From contig NZ_VSRN01000001.1 of NCBI RefSeq assembly GCF_008369915.1, forward strand, positions 4,088,501 through 4,152,500: a stretch of DNA of 64,000 bases, read 5' to 3'. The notes beneath the pieces are model-generated. The model did not search any database, was not told the origin of the DNA, and saw only the letters and a list, made by a program, of their open reading frames with translations. Position numbers and translations under genes: made by a program. This DNA is from Dyadobacter sp. UC 10. GTDB lineage: Bacteria > Bacteroidota > Bacteroidia > Cytophagales > Spirosomataceae. Of this stretch, positions 51,927 through 61,875 are shown in pieces (position 1 is the stretch's first letter; each line of letters begins with the position of its first letter).

Positions 51927-53435
51927 ATGAAGAAAAAGAATCTTTACGTTGCTTTACTTTGTTTGTCCCTGCTGAGTTTGGATACGTCTGCCCAAAATCG
52001 AACGTATGACGGACCCAACAAAATGAATACCTGGTCCATTACCGGATACGGGGGGATTACAAAATTCTTCGGAGATTTATCGCAATACAGTGGCTTCAGG
52101 CGCGGGGACAGAGAGGAATTCACCGCAGGCTGGGGCCTTTCCATTAACAAGCAGTTGTCGCCCATCTTTGGTGTTCAACTTGTGGGTTATAATGGACGCC
52201 TGCAGGGAGCGAAAGATAATCACAAGAGCTCTCTGACGGACAGAACTTATAGCGCCACTTTCAATAGTCCATCTTTTGTTCAGGTGACATTGGATGGAAC
52301 AATGAATCTGAACCGTCTGCTTTTAGGTTACAACAAGCTGCGCAGATGGAAGTTTGATGCGCACCTTGGAGCAGGTATTATCTACTACCATACTGATATC
52401 GATTGGAGAGATGTGAACACTGGCCAGGCTGACAACTTCTCGACTAATACAGGCGAGAGCTCTAAAACAGCGGGAAAATGGGAGCGTAATGGTTCAGTTT
52501 ATACACGTGAATGGGTAGTTCCAGCTGGTTTTACATTGCACTATGAGCTATCTCCAAGATTCGACCTTGGTTTGGATTACACACATAACTTTGTAAATAC
52601 AGAGAAAATGGATGCAACAGTTGGTGGGTTGAGCGACTATGACTCACAACAGGGTATCTGGACATTTGCAAAGGGAGATTCTAGAAATGACGCTTACGGA
52701 ATGCTTTCACTTGCTTTGACTTACAAACTAGGTAAAAATGCAGTGAGAGCAAAAGACGGTAAATATGACGCTGCAAGCGGACGTTACCACCTTCGTTGGG
52801 CTAATCCAAAGCAATTGATACCGGTACCTTACAATCCAACTATGGACGATGCGGATTCAATTGCAAAAGCAAATATGCCTAAGCCGGTTGATCCACGTCT
52901 TTATACTGATACTGATGGCGACGGTGTTGCAGATTTGTTCGACAAAGAACCTAATACACCAGCCGGTAGCATTGTTTCAGGTGGTGGTGTTGCACTCGAT
53001 ATTGATAAAATCATCAGAGACGCTATCAAAAATAACCTTCCGAAAGACGAATGCGAAGCATTGTTCAGCAACATCGAATTTGATACTGACAAAGCAATAA
53101 TCCGTAATCCTTCGAAAGAAACTTTGAGCAAAGTGGTTGAATTGCTGAACATGCGTACCAACTGCCGCATCGTTCTGGTAGGTCACACAGATGCCCGTGC
53201 TTCTGACAGCTACAACGTATCACTTTCCCGCCGCAGGGTTGATGCCGCTAAGAGATTCCTTATCCGTGCCGGTTTAACAGATCCAAGCCGTATCATTGCT
53301 GAATACTACGGTGAGTACCGCCCGATCGCAGAGAATACAACGGTTGAAGGTCTGCAGTCCAACCGTCGCGTTGAGATCAAGATTTTGCCAAACAACTCAA
53401 TCCGCTCAACTTATCCTGCCGGTTTCCGCAGATAA
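51927..53435 (+). CDS. OmpA-family outer-membrane protein with TSP3-like linker
   Basis: A 502-residue envelope protein. I start at the ATG at 51927; the GTG at 51918 is three codons upstream. After a signal peptide (LYVALLCLSLLSLDTSAQ) comes a beta-barrel-like domain (TWSITGYGGITKFFGDLSQY), an EF-hand/TSP3-like calcium segment (DTDGDGVADLFDKEP) and a C-terminal OmpA peptidoglycan-binding domain (NIEFDTDKAIIRNPSKETLS, LVGHTDARASDSYNVSLSRR). It should anchor the outer membrane to peptidoglycan. It has its own promoter and terminator. Confidence 0.93.
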   Translation: MKKKNLYVALLCLSLLSLDTSAQNRTYDGPNKMNTWSITGYGGITKFFGDLSQYSGFRRGDREEFTAGWGLSINKQLSPIFGVQLVGYNGRLQGAKDNHKSSLTDRTYSATFNSPSFVQVTLDGTMNLNRLLLGYNKLRRWKFDAHLGAGIIYYHTDIDWRDVNTGQADNFSTNTGESSKTAGKWERNGSVYTREWVVPAGFTLHYELSPRFDLGLDYTHNFVNTEKMDATVGGLSDYDSQQGIWTFAKGDSRNDAYGMLSLALTYKLGKNAVRAKDGKYDAASGRYHLRWANPKQLIPVPYNPTMDDADSIAKANMPKPVDPRLYTDTDGDGVADLFDKEPNTPAGSIVSGGGVALDIDKIIRDAIKNNLPKDECEALFSNIEFDTDKAIIRNPSKETLSKVVELLNMRTNCRIVLVGHTDARASDSYNVSLSRRRVDAAKRFLIRAGLTDPSRIIAEYYGEYRPIAENTTVEGLQSNRRVEIKILPNNSIRSTYPAGFRR

Positions 53436-53455
53436 TTTGAACAAAAGACTGAAAA

Positions 53456-53484
53456 GGGAAGACAGCAATGTCTTCCCTTTTTTT
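53456..53484 (+). terminator. Intrinsic terminator of the OmpA-family gene
   Basis: The stem gggaagaca (53456-53464) and tgtcttccc (53469-53477) closes a gcaa loop and is followed by seven T. Confidence 0.93.
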
Positions 53485-53517
53485 ATGCCTCCATATTTAT
53501 AAACAGAGATAATTTCT

Positions 53518-53525
53518 TACCTTTG
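53518..53525 (+). promoter_or_regulatory. -7 promoter box of the rpsP operon
   Basis: The sequence tacctttg matches TAnnTTTG, in the extended form (tacctttgc) common before strongly expressed genes of the phylum. It lies 46 bp before the rpsP ATG. Confidence 0.65.
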
Positions 53526-53571
53526 CACCCTGTTTAATCCAGGGACGAGTTCCCGCTATAACAAATTCATA

Positions 53572-54153
53572 ATGGCAGTTAAAATCAGGTTAGCGCGTCG
53601 TGGACGCAAAAAGAAAGCGATTTATGATATCGTAGTCGCAGATGCCAGAGCACCACGTGATGGTCGCTTCATCGAAAAATTGGGGATCTACAACCCAGGT
53701 ACAAATCCTGCTTCCATCGTTTTGGAATCGGATAAGGCAGTTGACTGGCTTTTGAAAGGGGCTCAGCCAACTGATACGGCGCGTTCTATCTTGCAACATG
53801 AAGGCGTTTTATTGCGCAAGCACTTGCAGGTAGGTGTGTTGAAAGGTGCAATCACACAGGAAGTTGCAGATACACGTTTCGAAGATTGGAAAGGATCGAA
53901 AGCAGATCGTAAAGCGACTGCGGCTGACACCCTAACGCAGAAAAAGGATGCTGACAAGCAAGCGAAACTGGATGCAGAACGTAAAGTGAGCCAAACTCGC
54001 GCAGAAGCGATTGCTAAGAAAAATGCGCCTCCAGCAGAGCCGGTTACAGAAGTTGAAGAAGTGCAGGACGAAGTTGCAGAAGGAGTTTCTGACGCAACTG
54101 AAACTGAAACAGAGGCACCTGCTGCTACAACTCAGGAAGAATCTGCGGAATAA
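53572..54153 (+). CDS. rpsP: 30S ribosomal protein S16 with long C-terminal extension
   Basis: S16 is needed for 30S assembly. Residues 1-85 are the conserved part (MAVKIRLARRGRKKKAIYDI, ADARAPRDGRFIEKLGIYNP). The remaining about 110 residues are a low-complexity tail, first lysine-rich (TLTQKKDADKQAKLDAER) and then acidic and alanine-rich (EVEEVQDEVAEG). Bacteroidota S16 proteins often have such tails; the length of 193 aa is at the long side. It begins the usual rpsP-rimM-trmD order. Confidence 0.96.
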   Translation: MAVKIRLARRGRKKKAIYDIVVADARAPRDGRFIEKLGIYNPGTNPASIVLESDKAVDWLLKGAQPTDTARSILQHEGVLLRKHLQVGVLKGAITQEVADTRFEDWKGSKADRKATAADTLTQKKDADKQAKLDAERKVSQTRAEAIAKKNAPPAEPVTEVEEVQDEVAEGVSDATETETEAPAATTQEESAE

Positions 54154-54238
54154 TTATTGCTTCAATACTTTTTATGGGTCTGTCGGTAATGCCGTGCAGA
54201 CTCATACTTTTTTATATTCATCCTAATTTTTATTATCC

Positions 54239-54802
54239 ATGACGCAGGATAATTGTTTTTTACTGGGATATATTGTCAGAACACACGGGACGGCCGGCAA
54301 TGTGGTAATTTATCTGGATGTGGATTATCCGGATGATTATGATGGGCTGGAATCTGTTTATGTGGAAATCAAAGGAGATTTGGTTCCATATTTTATTCAG
54401 GATATTAATCTTCAAAAGCAAAGTAATGCCATTGTTTCTTTCGAAGATGTAGATTCAATGGCAAAAGCGCAGGCGCTTGTAGGAAGTTCGCTTTATCTTC
54501 CCCTGGAAGACCTGGAAGAGCTTGGTAACGAGGATTTTTATTATCACGAAATAAAGGGCTTTACCGTAGTGGATCAAACGTCCGGCGCGCTGGGTGTTGT
54601 TCGGGATGTGTATACACTGAATGGGCAGGATCTGATTGCAATGGATTACCAGGGTTCTGAAATACTCATCCCAACTGCTGTTGAGATCGTTTTGAAAGCC
54701 GATAAGGAAAAGCAACAGCTTATTGTAAACCTGCCAGAGGGATTACTGGATGTTTATCTTGACAAAGATTCAGCAGCAAATACACCGGATGATGCGGATT
54801 GA
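54239..54802 (+). CDS. rimM: 16S rRNA processing protein
   Basis: Ribosome maturation factor that binds S19 in the 30S head. The N-terminal RimM domain begins [20 protein letters not shown] and the PRC-barrel part follows with [20 protein letters not shown] and [20 protein letters not shown]. The length of 187 aa is normal. It overlaps the start of trmD by 11-14 bp. Confidence 0.93.
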   Translation: MTQDNCFLLGYIVRTHGTAGNVVIYLDVDYPDDYDGLESVYVEIKGDLVPYFIQDINLQKQSNAIVSFEDVDSMAKAQALVGSSLYLPLEDLEELGNEDFYYHEIKGFTVVDQTSGALGVVRDVYTLNGQDLIAMDYQGSEILIPTAVEIVLKADKEKQQLIVNLPEGLLDVYLDKDSAANTPDDAD

Positions 54803-55466
54803 TATATTAACCTGTGTTCCAAGCCTGCTCGATAGCTTTTTTGCGCATTCTATTTTGAAGCGCGCACAGCAGGGTGGGTTTGTAAGTGTCAATGTGCATG
54901 ATATCCGGGACTATTCGACAAACAAACATCGCACGATTGATGATTATGCATTTGGAGGAGGCGCCGGAATGGTCATGCAGATTGAGCCGATTGCCAGATG
55001 TATCAGGTCTTTGCAGGAGGAGCGGGATTACGACGAGATTATTTACCTGACTCCGGACGGCGAGCTTTTGCAGCAGCGAACCGTAAATCAGTTATCCTTA
55101 AAAGGTAATCTGATTTTGTTGTGTGGCCATTATAAAGGAGTTGACCAACGCGTCAGAGACCTGTTTGTCACAAAAGAGATAAGTATAGGTGATTACGTAC
55201 TTTCCGGGGGAGAGCTCGCTGCGGCTGTTCTGGCCGATGCGATTATCAGACTCTTACCTGGCGTTTTAAATGACGAAACTTCCGCACTGACGGATTCTTT
55301 TCAGGACAATCTGCTTGCCCCACCGGTTTACACCAGACCAGCCGATTACGAAGGCAACAAAGTGCCGGATATTCTCATGTCCGGGCACGAAGCTAAAATC
55401 GAGGAGTGGCGTTATGAGCAGGCTATTAAGAGGACAAAGGAGCGGCGCCCCGATTTATTAAAGTAG
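54789..55466 (+). CDS. trmD: tRNA (guanine-N1)-methyltransferase
   Basis: SAM-dependent SPOUT methyltransferase that makes m1G37 in tRNA. I start at the ATG at 54789 (the next codon, 54792, is also ATG); the frame upstream is inside rimM. Motifs are [47 protein letters not shown], the knot-forming [20 protein letters not shown] and the C-terminal [11 protein letters not shown]. The length is normal. Confidence 0.95.
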   Translation: MMRIDILTCVPSLLDSFFAHSILKRAQQGGFVSVNVHDIRDYSTNKHRTIDDYAFGGGAGMVMQIEPIARCIRSLQEERDYDEIIYLTPDGELLQQRTVNQLSLKGNLILLCGHYKGVDQRVRDLFVTKEISIGDYVLSGGELAAAVLADAIIRLLPGVLNDETSALTDSFQDNLLAPPVYTRPADYEGNKVPDILMSGHEAKIEEWRYEQAIKRTKERRPDLLK

Positions 55467-55496
55467 AATCTGTTCGGACAAGTCAATCTCAGGCCC

Positions 55497-55940
55497 TTAA
55501 AAATCAAGGCTGCAATTAATCCATTCGTTGTCAAAGTTGGTGCCGTACTTGCGGTAAAAGCCCACCGCAGAAGTATTCCAGTCCAAAACCTGCCAAAGCA
55601 TTCCCGTGCATCCGGTTTCCTTCGCTGCGGTCACTGTTGCATCAAACAGTATCTTTCCAATACCATTTCCGCGCATGGATTCGGTTACGATGATATCCTC
55701 CATATACAGCCGCTTTCCTTTCCAGGTTGAATACCGGAAATAGTAGAGCGAAAGGCCGATGATCTTTGAATCGGATTCCGCTACGAAAAAATCATACAGT
55801 TTTTCGTGGTAATCGCGCGTCATTTTTTCCACGTTATTGGATACCTGGTTGAGCGCTCTCTCGTAGATAGCCAATTCTTTTACTAATTCAAAAATCGCCG
55901 GAATATCCTCTGCTTTTCCCTGTCTGGTTAAAATTGTCAT
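55497..55940 (-). CDS. GNAT-family N-acetyltransferase (diamine acetyltransferase-like)
   Basis: A 147-residue acetyl-CoA-dependent transferase. I start at the ATG at 55940 (MTILTRQGKAEDIPAIFELV); eight codons upstream offer another ATG. The acetyl-CoA motif is ESMRGNGIGKILFDA, and the segments LYMEDIIVTESMRG and WQVLDWNTSAVGFYRKYG match spermidine/spermine-acetyltransferase-like GNATs. The substrate, perhaps a polyamine or thialysine, is an inference. Confidence 0.85.
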   Translation of the reverse strand: MTILTRQGKAEDIPAIFELVKELAIYERALNQVSNNVEKMTRDYHEKLYDFFVAESDSKIIGLSLYYFRYSTWKGKRLYMEDIIVTESMRGNGIGKILFDATVTAAKETGCTGMLWQVLDWNTSAVGFYRKYGTNFDNEWINCSLDF

Positions 55941-55992
55941 GCTGATGTTTTTTCTTAAAAGCAACCTTAAATCTAAAATATACCTGTTGCCA

Positions 55993-57021
55993 CTAGTAGT
56001 TTAAATAGTTTTCCCATTTTTCGATAATTGCCTGAAAGTTTTCAGGTAGCTCGGTATCAAACTGTACCCACTCCCGGGATGTAGGGTGAATAAAACCCAG
56101 TGACTTTGCATGCAATGCCTGACCTGGTAGCAGGCCGAAGCAGCTTTCTACCATGTCTTTATATTTTCCGCTCGATACACTGCGTAATATCTTATCTCCA
56201 CCATAAGTTGTATCGTTGAAAATTGGGTGGCCAAGGTGTTTCATGTGAACCCTTATCTGATGAGTTCGTCCCGTTTCGAGATTGCATTTGATAAGCGAAA
56301 CATAACGCAGATTTTTAATGACCTGATAATGCGTAACTGCATGCTTCCCATAGCTGCCGTCAGGGAACATATCCATTACTCGTCTGTCGCGGATACTTCG
56401 CCCGATATGACCTATGATCGTTCCTTCTGCTTCCTTAGGTTCTCCCCAGATCAGCGCATAATAGGTTCGTTCAATGGTGTGATCGGAAAATTGTTTGGCC
56501 AAAAAGGACATAGCAAATTCGGTTTTCGCTATTACCAGCAGTCCAGAGGTGTCCTTATCGATTCGGTGAACAAGTCCTGGCCTTCCTTCGCCGTTACGGC
56601 CCGTAGGGAGTTGTTGGAAATGATAGACCAGACCATTGATCAAAGTGCCTGTCCAGTTTCCGTATGCTGGGTGCACAACCATGCCGGTTGGCTTATTGAC
56701 GATCAATAGCGCATCATCTTCGTAAACAATATCAAGCGGAATGTTTTCAGGGAGAATTTCGGTATCACGCGGAGGTTGCGGCAGCGAAAGTGTGATTATA
56801 TCCAGCGGCTTTACTTTGTAACTGGCTTTGGTAGGAAGACCATTTACCCTGACCGCCTCTGCCTCGATTCCGTTTTGTATTTTTGTCCTCGATGCATTGG
56901 CCACATGAAGGTTCAAATATTTATCAAGCCTGATCAAACCCTGACCTTTGTCGGCCACAATCCGGTAATGCTCAAACAGATCGTCTTCATCTGACGTAAC
57001 TTCAATAAGGTCTTCGGACAT
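55993..57021 (-). CDS. RluD-like ribosomal large-subunit pseudouridine synthase
   Basis: Converts uridines of 23S rRNA to pseudouridine. The N-terminal S4 domain (GLIRLDKYLNLHVANASRTK) is followed by the catalytic domain with NKPTGMVVHPAYGNWTGTLI and HRIDKDTSG (residues 152-160, catalytic Asp155). The length of 342 aa fits RluD. It is divergent from the PLP deaminase gene. The exact rRNA positions cannot be assigned. Confidence 0.9.
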   Translation of the reverse strand: MSEDLIEVTSDEDDLFEHYRIVADKGQGLIRLDKYLNLHVANASRTKIQNGIEAEAVRVNGLPTKASYKVKPLDIITLSLPQPPRDTEILPENIPLDIVYEDDALLIVNKPTGMVVHPAYGNWTGTLINGLVYHFQQLPTGRNGEGRPGLVHRIDKDTSGLLVIAKTEFAMSFLAKQFSDHTIERTYYALIWGEPKEAEGTIIGHIGRSIRDRRVMDMFPDGSYGKHAVTHYQVIKNLRYVSLIKCNLETGRTHQIRVHMKHLGHPIFNDTTYGGDKILRSVSSGKYKDMVESCFGLLPGQALHAKSLGFIHPTSREWVQFDTELPENFQAIIEKWENYLNY

Positions 57022-57060
57022 TTCTATTTAAATTGAACGGAAACAAAAATATCAAAATTA

Positions 57061-57954
57061 GTGGACTTACTAAGTCATTCGCCTCCGACGCCTTTGCAGG
57101 AACTGCATAATGAATTATGTGAAAAAGCCGCAGTGCGCCTATTTGTCAAGCGAGATGACCTCATTCACCCGGAAGTTTCAGGGAATAAATGGCGTAAGCT
57201 TAAATATGTTCTTAAAGAGGTTAAGCAGCTCGAAATCGACAGGGTTCTTACATTTGGCGGTGCTTACTCCAATCACTTGTATGCCCTGGCATCGGCCTGT
57301 AGTGAACTGGATATAAAGGCGATAGGGATAGTGAGGGGAGAGAGGCCGGTAGAAGAAAGTGCAACTTTGCAGTTTTGCAGGCAAAAAGGAATGGAACTGC
57401 ATTTTGTCACGCGCGAGGAATACAAATTGCGACAGTCCGAAGAATATCAGTCAAGCTTAAGTCAGCAATTTGATTATCCCTATCTGATACCGGAGGGTGG
57501 AACTTCCGTACTGGCGCTTCCCGGCGTGAGTGAACTAACTACCGAGGTGAAAAACCAATTGGGGATTGTGCCCGATTATTATTGCGTGGCGGCGGGTACC
57601 GGTGGAACTGCAGCTGGAATTTTGTGTACAGGCGCGAATGTAGTGGCTTTCTCAGCATTGAAAGGTGGTGGTTTTTTGAAAGATGAAATCGACGGGCTTA
57701 TTCAAGACTACCAGAATCCGGGAATACTGGATTTGCAGACTTCTTACCATTTCGGTGGTTATGCGAAATGGAATGCCGGACTTTTAGACTTTATAGATGA
57801 TTTCAAAAACAGGTTTGATATTCAACTGGAGCAGGTATATACGGGTAAAATGCTTTACGGCGTCTTCGACCTGATTAAAAAAGGCTATTTTTCGAGAAAT
57901 GCTATTATTGTCGCCGTTCATACCGGCGGCCTGCAAGGTCTCGTCAGGAAATAA
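57061..57954 (+). CDS. PLP-dependent deaminase/desulfhydrase (ACC deaminase / D-cysteine desulfhydrase family)
   Basis: A 297-residue fold-type II PLP enzyme starting at GTG 57061. The PLP lysine is probably Lys43 in SGNKWRKLKY; FGGAYSNHLYALASACSELD and PEGGTSVLALPGVSELTTEV are family blocks, and AAGTGGTAAGIL is the phosphate-binding loop. It resembles ACC deaminase-like proteins of many non-ACC users. Its 3' end overlaps the convergent antiporter gene by 11 bp. Confidence 0.88.
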   Translation: MDLLSHSPPTPLQELHNELCEKAAVRLFVKRDDLIHPEVSGNKWRKLKYVLKEVKQLEIDRVLTFGGAYSNHLYALASACSELDIKAIGIVRGERPVEESATLQFCRQKGMELHFVTREEYKLRQSEEYQSSLSQQFDYPYLIPEGGTSVLALPGVSELTTEVKNQLGIVPDYYCVAAGTGGTAAGILCTGANVVAFSALKGGGFLKDEIDGLIQDYQNPGILDLQTSYHFGGYAKWNAGLLDFIDDFKNRFDIQLEQVYTGKMLYGVFDLIKKGYFSRNAIIVAVHTGGLQGLVRK

Positions 57955-60214
57955 CCTGCGATATCGTCTCTTCGTTGCTGCTTTTTGTATTAATAAATTC
58001 TTTGATCAGATCTCGGTCTCCCGCAATCCAGAGGACATCCTGGTTTTCGATGATCATAGAAGAGTCGGGATTAAGAATGCGCTCCCCATTTCGTTCCAAT
58101 CCGACGATCATACCGTGCGTTTTTTCACGTATACCGCTGTTTCTGATGTTCTTGCCCCTGATATTGTATTCATTTTTAACCTCAATCCGCTCCAATACGA
58201 TCGTATCTTCATGCGCCATATACACGTCACCGCTGGTACTGATTTCCACATGTCCACGGAATATGTCCAGCTGGTCATCGGTCCCGATTACCTCAATGCG
58301 GTCGCAGGGGTACAGTACTTCTGTTGGCTTGGGTAAATAAATTGTTTTGCTTCCCCGCTCGATCAGCACGACATTAATACCGAAATTCTCCCGGATTTTC
58401 AGCTCCTGCAACGTTTTGCCGATCAGATTTGAGTCGGCACTAACTTCCAGGAAAGCAAAATGTGCGTCCCACGGAAGTAAGATCCTTTTGGATTTTCCAC
58501 TTCCTTCCAGTTGCCGGGCATTCAGATTTTGTAAAAAACGATCTTCGATCTTGCTGTAAAACAATTGTAGCCTTCTGTAAAAGATCGCAAAACCCAGCAG
58601 CATAATACCTGCGGCGACGGCCAGTGCTGTGGGCGTCGCAAAAAAGGAGCTGAGCAAAAAGCCCATCAATAAGATCGCAACCAGGACACGTGACAGTTCC
58701 AGCAGCAGCAACGGGCCGCGACTGAATTTGCGGCTAAGCCAAATGGCCGAATAGGCTTTTCGATTGGATCTCTTAAAAATAAGCGCCCAGAGGAACGGAG
58801 AGATCAGCAGAAAGGTAATGCCGAATAATACTGAGTTCGTAACATAGTTTTCCGGCACAACCCTGTGCAGCTGATCAGCAAGTTGCCGGGAAGCGGCCAA
58901 AATAATCCCGATTACGACAACCGAATTCAGTACAACAGTCTGCGCGTACGATTTCAGGATCTCCTGCCACTGGGTTGTTTGCGTAATAGTTTCAGTGCTT
59001 GTGCTGTAACGGTTGAGGTAATGCCTCCATTTTTCGGGCAACTTTTTTTCAAACCAATTGTAAAAAGGCTCCGATGCCTTCATCATGTAAGGCGTTGTGA
59101 ATGTTGTTATTACCGAAACGCCGACTGCAATGGGGTAGAGGAAATCGCTCGTTACATTGAGAGAAACACCTAGTGTGGCGATAATGAAGGAGAATTCACC
59201 AATCTGCGAAAGGCTCATGCCGGATTGCATTGATTTTTTTAGAGGCTGCCCCGATATAACAGCTCCCATTGTGACAAACATGGTTTTTCCCAAAATCACT
59301 ACGAATACCAGAATCATTGTGGGCACAGCATATTGAACCAGCAATCCCGGGTTGATCAGCATACCCACAGAAATGAAGAAGACAGCGCCGAAAAGATCTT
59401 TCAGCGGTTTCAGCAAATGCTCTATTTTTTCAGCATGCGTAGTTTCAGCCAAAATTGAACCCATTATAAAAGCGCCCAGTGCGGCAGAAAATCCCGCTTG
59501 AGTGACCAGAAATACCATCCCAAAGCAAAGCGCCACGGAGGTGATTAAAACACTTTCGTCATTCATCAGATTCCGGTAGCGCCTTAGTAGCGTAGGGAAT
59601 ACGAAAATTCCGCCCAAAAACCAGATCGTCAGGAAGAAGAATAGTTTCAATATGGATTGCAGCAGCTCGAAACCAGCAAATTGCTGACTGATTGACAATG
59701 TGGAAAGTAATACCATCAGCAAAACTGCCGTGAGATCTTCGATGACGAGAATGCCTAATACGACCCGGGTGAATTTCTGGGTTTTGATACCGAGCTCATC
59801 AAAAGCCCTGAATATGATCGTGGTAGAGGATATTGCGATAATACCTCCCAGGAAAAGGCTATCCGTTTTGCTCCATCCCATCAGCTGGCCAGTGACAAAA
59901 CCGGTGATCAGCATCATCGTTACTTCAAAAAGCCCGGTAATCGCGGCGGTATTTCCGACTTTGACAAGCTTTTTAAAACTAAACTCCAAGCCCAGATTGA
60001 ATAGCAAAAAGATCACTCCGATCTCAGCCCAGATCTCAATGGTTTTGATGTCGGTGATGGTAGGGAAGAGGTGGAAATTAGGACCAACAAGTAATCCGGC
60101 CAAAATATAACCCAACACGATTGGCTGTTTCAATTTCTTGAAAATGAGGGTAATGATACCCGCCATCGTGAGTATTAAAGAAAGGTCTACGATCAGTTGC
60201 GGAACATGCGTCAT
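57944..60214 (-). CDS. Monovalent cation:proton antiporter (CPA2, KefB-like) with C-terminal TrkA-type domain
   Basis: An inner-membrane antiporter of 756 residues. I start at the ATG at 60214 (MTHVPQLIVDLSLILTMAGI). The first about 400 residues form the 12-13 helix antiporter core (LGYILAGLLVGPNFHLFPTI, FLLFNLGLEFSFKKL, LGAFIMGSILAETTHAE). A second group of helices follows at about 425-560, and the last 170 residues contain two TrkA-C-like regions (LEVSADSNLIGKTLQELKIR, IEVKNEYNIRGKNIR). The added second membrane block is more than in KefB. It probably serves K+ or Na+ homeostasis. Confidence 0.87.
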   Translation of the reverse strand: MTHVPQLIVDLSLILTMAGIITLIFKKLKQPIVLGYILAGLLVGPNFHLFPTITDIKTIEIWAEIGVIFLLFNLGLEFSFKKLVKVGNTAAITGLFEVTMMLITGFVTGQLMGWSKTDSLFLGGIIAISSTTIIFRAFDELGIKTQKFTRVVLGILVIEDLTAVLLMVLLSTLSISQQFAGFELLQSILKLFFFLTIWFLGGIFVFPTLLRRYRNLMNDESVLITSVALCFGMVFLVTQAGFSAALGAFIMGSILAETTHAEKIEHLLKPLKDLFGAVFFISVGMLINPGLLVQYAVPTMILVFVVILGKTMFVTMGAVISGQPLKKSMQSGMSLSQIGEFSFIIATLGVSLNVTSDFLYPIAVGVSVITTFTTPYMMKASEPFYNWFEKKLPEKWRHYLNRYSTSTETITQTTQWQEILKSYAQTVVLNSVVVIGIILAASRQLADQLHRVVPENYVTNSVLFGITFLLISPFLWALIFKRSNRKAYSAIWLSRKFSRGPLLLLELSRVLVAILLMGFLLSSFFATPTALAVAAGIMLLGFAIFYRRLQLFYSKIEDRFLQNLNARQLEGSGKSKRILLPWDAHFAFLEVSADSNLIGKTLQELKIRENFGINVVLIERGSKTIYLPKPTEVLYPCDRIEVIGTDDQLDIFRGHVEISTSGDVYMAHEDTIVLERIEVKNEYNIRGKNIRNSGIREKTHGMIVGLERNGERILNPDSSMIIENQDVLWIAGDRDLIKEFINTKSSNEETISQVIS

Positions 60215-60260
60215 GTAAAGGTATTGTTGATGTATTGTATCAGAAAGGTCAATAAAATAC

Positions 60261-60290
60261 AAAAAGCCTATGATTAATCAAAGGCTTTTT
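60261..60290. terminator. Terminator between sufB and the antiporter gene
   Basis: The stem aaaaagcct (60261-60269) and aggcttttt (60282-60290) ends in a T-run on both strands, so it terminates the minus-strand sufB transcript. Confidence 0.9.
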
Positions 60291-60323
60291 GTCTATAAAA
60301 TCGCAAATTTTAGGGCATCGTGA

Positions 60324-61769
60324 TCAGCCCACGCTTCCTTCCAGACTGATTTCCAGTAGTTTTTGAGCTTCTACCGCAAACTCCATCGGGAGCTGGTTCA
60401 GGACTTCTTTTGCATAGCCATTTACGATCAATGCAACAGCTTGTTCAGTGGGAATACCCCGTTGATTACAGTAGAAAAGTATGTCCTCGCCGATTTTTGA
60501 AGTCGTCGCTTCGTGCTCTACTGTTGCCGAAGGGTTATTGACTTCGATGTAAGGAAAAGTATGGGCGCCGCATTTATCTCCCAACAAAAGTGAATCACAT
60601 TGGGAGAAGTTACGCGCCTTGTCGGCTCTTTTGAAAACCTGCACCAACCCGCGGTATGAATTCTGGCTTTTTCCGGCCGAGATACCTTTGGAAACAATAC
60701 GGCTTTTGGTGTTTTTACCAACGTGGATCATCTTGGTACCCGTATCAGCCTGCTGCATATTGTTGGTTACAGCAACTGAATAGAATTCACCGATTGAATT
60801 ATCACCTTTCAGGATCACAGAAGGATATTTCCAGGTAATAGCGGAGCCGGTTTCAACCTGTGTCCAGGAGATTTTAGATCCACGACCGTCGCAGAGGCCG
60901 CGCTTGGTTACAAAGTTGTAAATACCGCCTTTCCCGTCCTTGTCACCAGGGTACCAGTTTTGAACGGTGGAGTACTTCACATTCGCATTTTCGTGTGCGA
61001 AAATCTCTACTACCGCAGCGTGCAGCTGGTTTTCATCACGCATTGGGGCAGTGCAACCTTCAAGGTAACTGACGTGGCTGTCTTCATCACCAATTATCAA
61101 TGTACGCTCAAACTGGCCTGTACCTGCCGCATTGATACGGAAATAGGTGGAAAGCTCCATGGGGCAGCGAACGCCTTTCGGGATATATACAAATGATCCG
61201 TCGGAAAAAACCGCCGAGTTCAATGCTGCATAGTAATTATCGCGCGGAGGTACCACCGAGCCTAGGTATTTTTTAACCAGATCCGGATGCTCGCGGATCG
61301 CCTCGCTGATAGAGCAAAAAATGATCCCTTTTTCTTTAAGTGTCCCTTTGAAAGTAGTGAACACAGATTCCGAATCCATTACCGCGTCTACCGCAATACC
61401 CGAAATTCTTTTCTGCTCATTCAGAGAAATACCCAGTCTTTCAAATGTATTACGCAGCTCGGGGTCTATATCTTCAATACTTTCGACCGCCTTCTTTTTC
61501 TTGGGCGCTGAATAATATTTGATAGCCTGGAAATTGATCTCGGGGTAATGTACATTTGGCCATTCAGGCTCTTTCATACCGAGCCAGTGATGATATGCTT
61601 TCAAGCGCCATTCGAGCATCCATTCAGGTTCGTTCTTTTTAGCGGAGATGAACCTGACAATATCATCGCTCAGCCCGGGAGGGGCTTCATCCGCTTCAAT
61701 ATCAGTTACAAATCCGTATTTATATTCCGAACTGGTGATTTCCTCCAACAATTCTTCTTCTTTGCTCAT
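60324..61769 (-). CDS. sufB: Fe-S cluster assembly scaffold protein SufB
   Basis: Scaffold subunit of the SUF iron-sulfur assembly complex (with SufC and SufD). The 481-residue sequence has the SufB blocks [80 protein letters not shown] and [20 protein letters not shown]. The invariant cysteine region [14 protein letters not shown] is present. Other suf genes are not in the window downstream, so the operon seems split. Confidence 0.96.
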   Translation of the reverse strand: MSKEEELLEEITSSEYKYGFVTDIEADEAPPGLSDDIVRFISAKKNEPEWMLEWRLKAYHHWLGMKEPEWPNVHYPEINFQAIKYYSAPKKKKAVESIEDIDPELRNTFERLGISLNEQKRISGIAVDAVMDSESVFTTFKGTLKEKGIIFCSISEAIREHPDLVKKYLGSVVPPRDNYYAALNSAVFSDGSFVYIPKGVRCPMELSTYFRINAAGTGQFERTLIIGDEDSHVSYLEGCTAPMRDENQLHAAVVEIFAHENANVKYSTVQNWYPGDKDGKGGIYNFVTKRGLCDGRGSKISWTQVETGSAITWKYPSVILKGDNSIGEFYSVAVTNNMQQADTGTKMIHVGKNTKSRIVSKGISAGKSQNSYRGLVQVFKRADKARNFSQCDSLLLGDKCGAHTFPYIEVNNPSATVEHEATTSKIGEDILFYCNQRGIPTEQAVALIVNGYAKEVLNQLPMEFAVEAQKLLEISLEGSVG

Positions 61770-61843
61770 AGTCTTTAATTTATCACGCTTTGCCTGGTAA
61801 TTATGTTAACACAGAGAAACGTCATTGAGTTTAATGCAGAGGT

Positions 61844-61851
61844 CAAAAATA
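61844..61851 (-). promoter_or_regulatory. -7 promoter box of sufB
   Basis: The plus-strand sequence caaaaata is tatttttg on the minus strand, matching TAnnTTTG, about 75 bp before the sufB start. Confidence 0.5.
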
Positions 61852-61875
61852 CGCAAAAATGTCGACTTTAATGGC

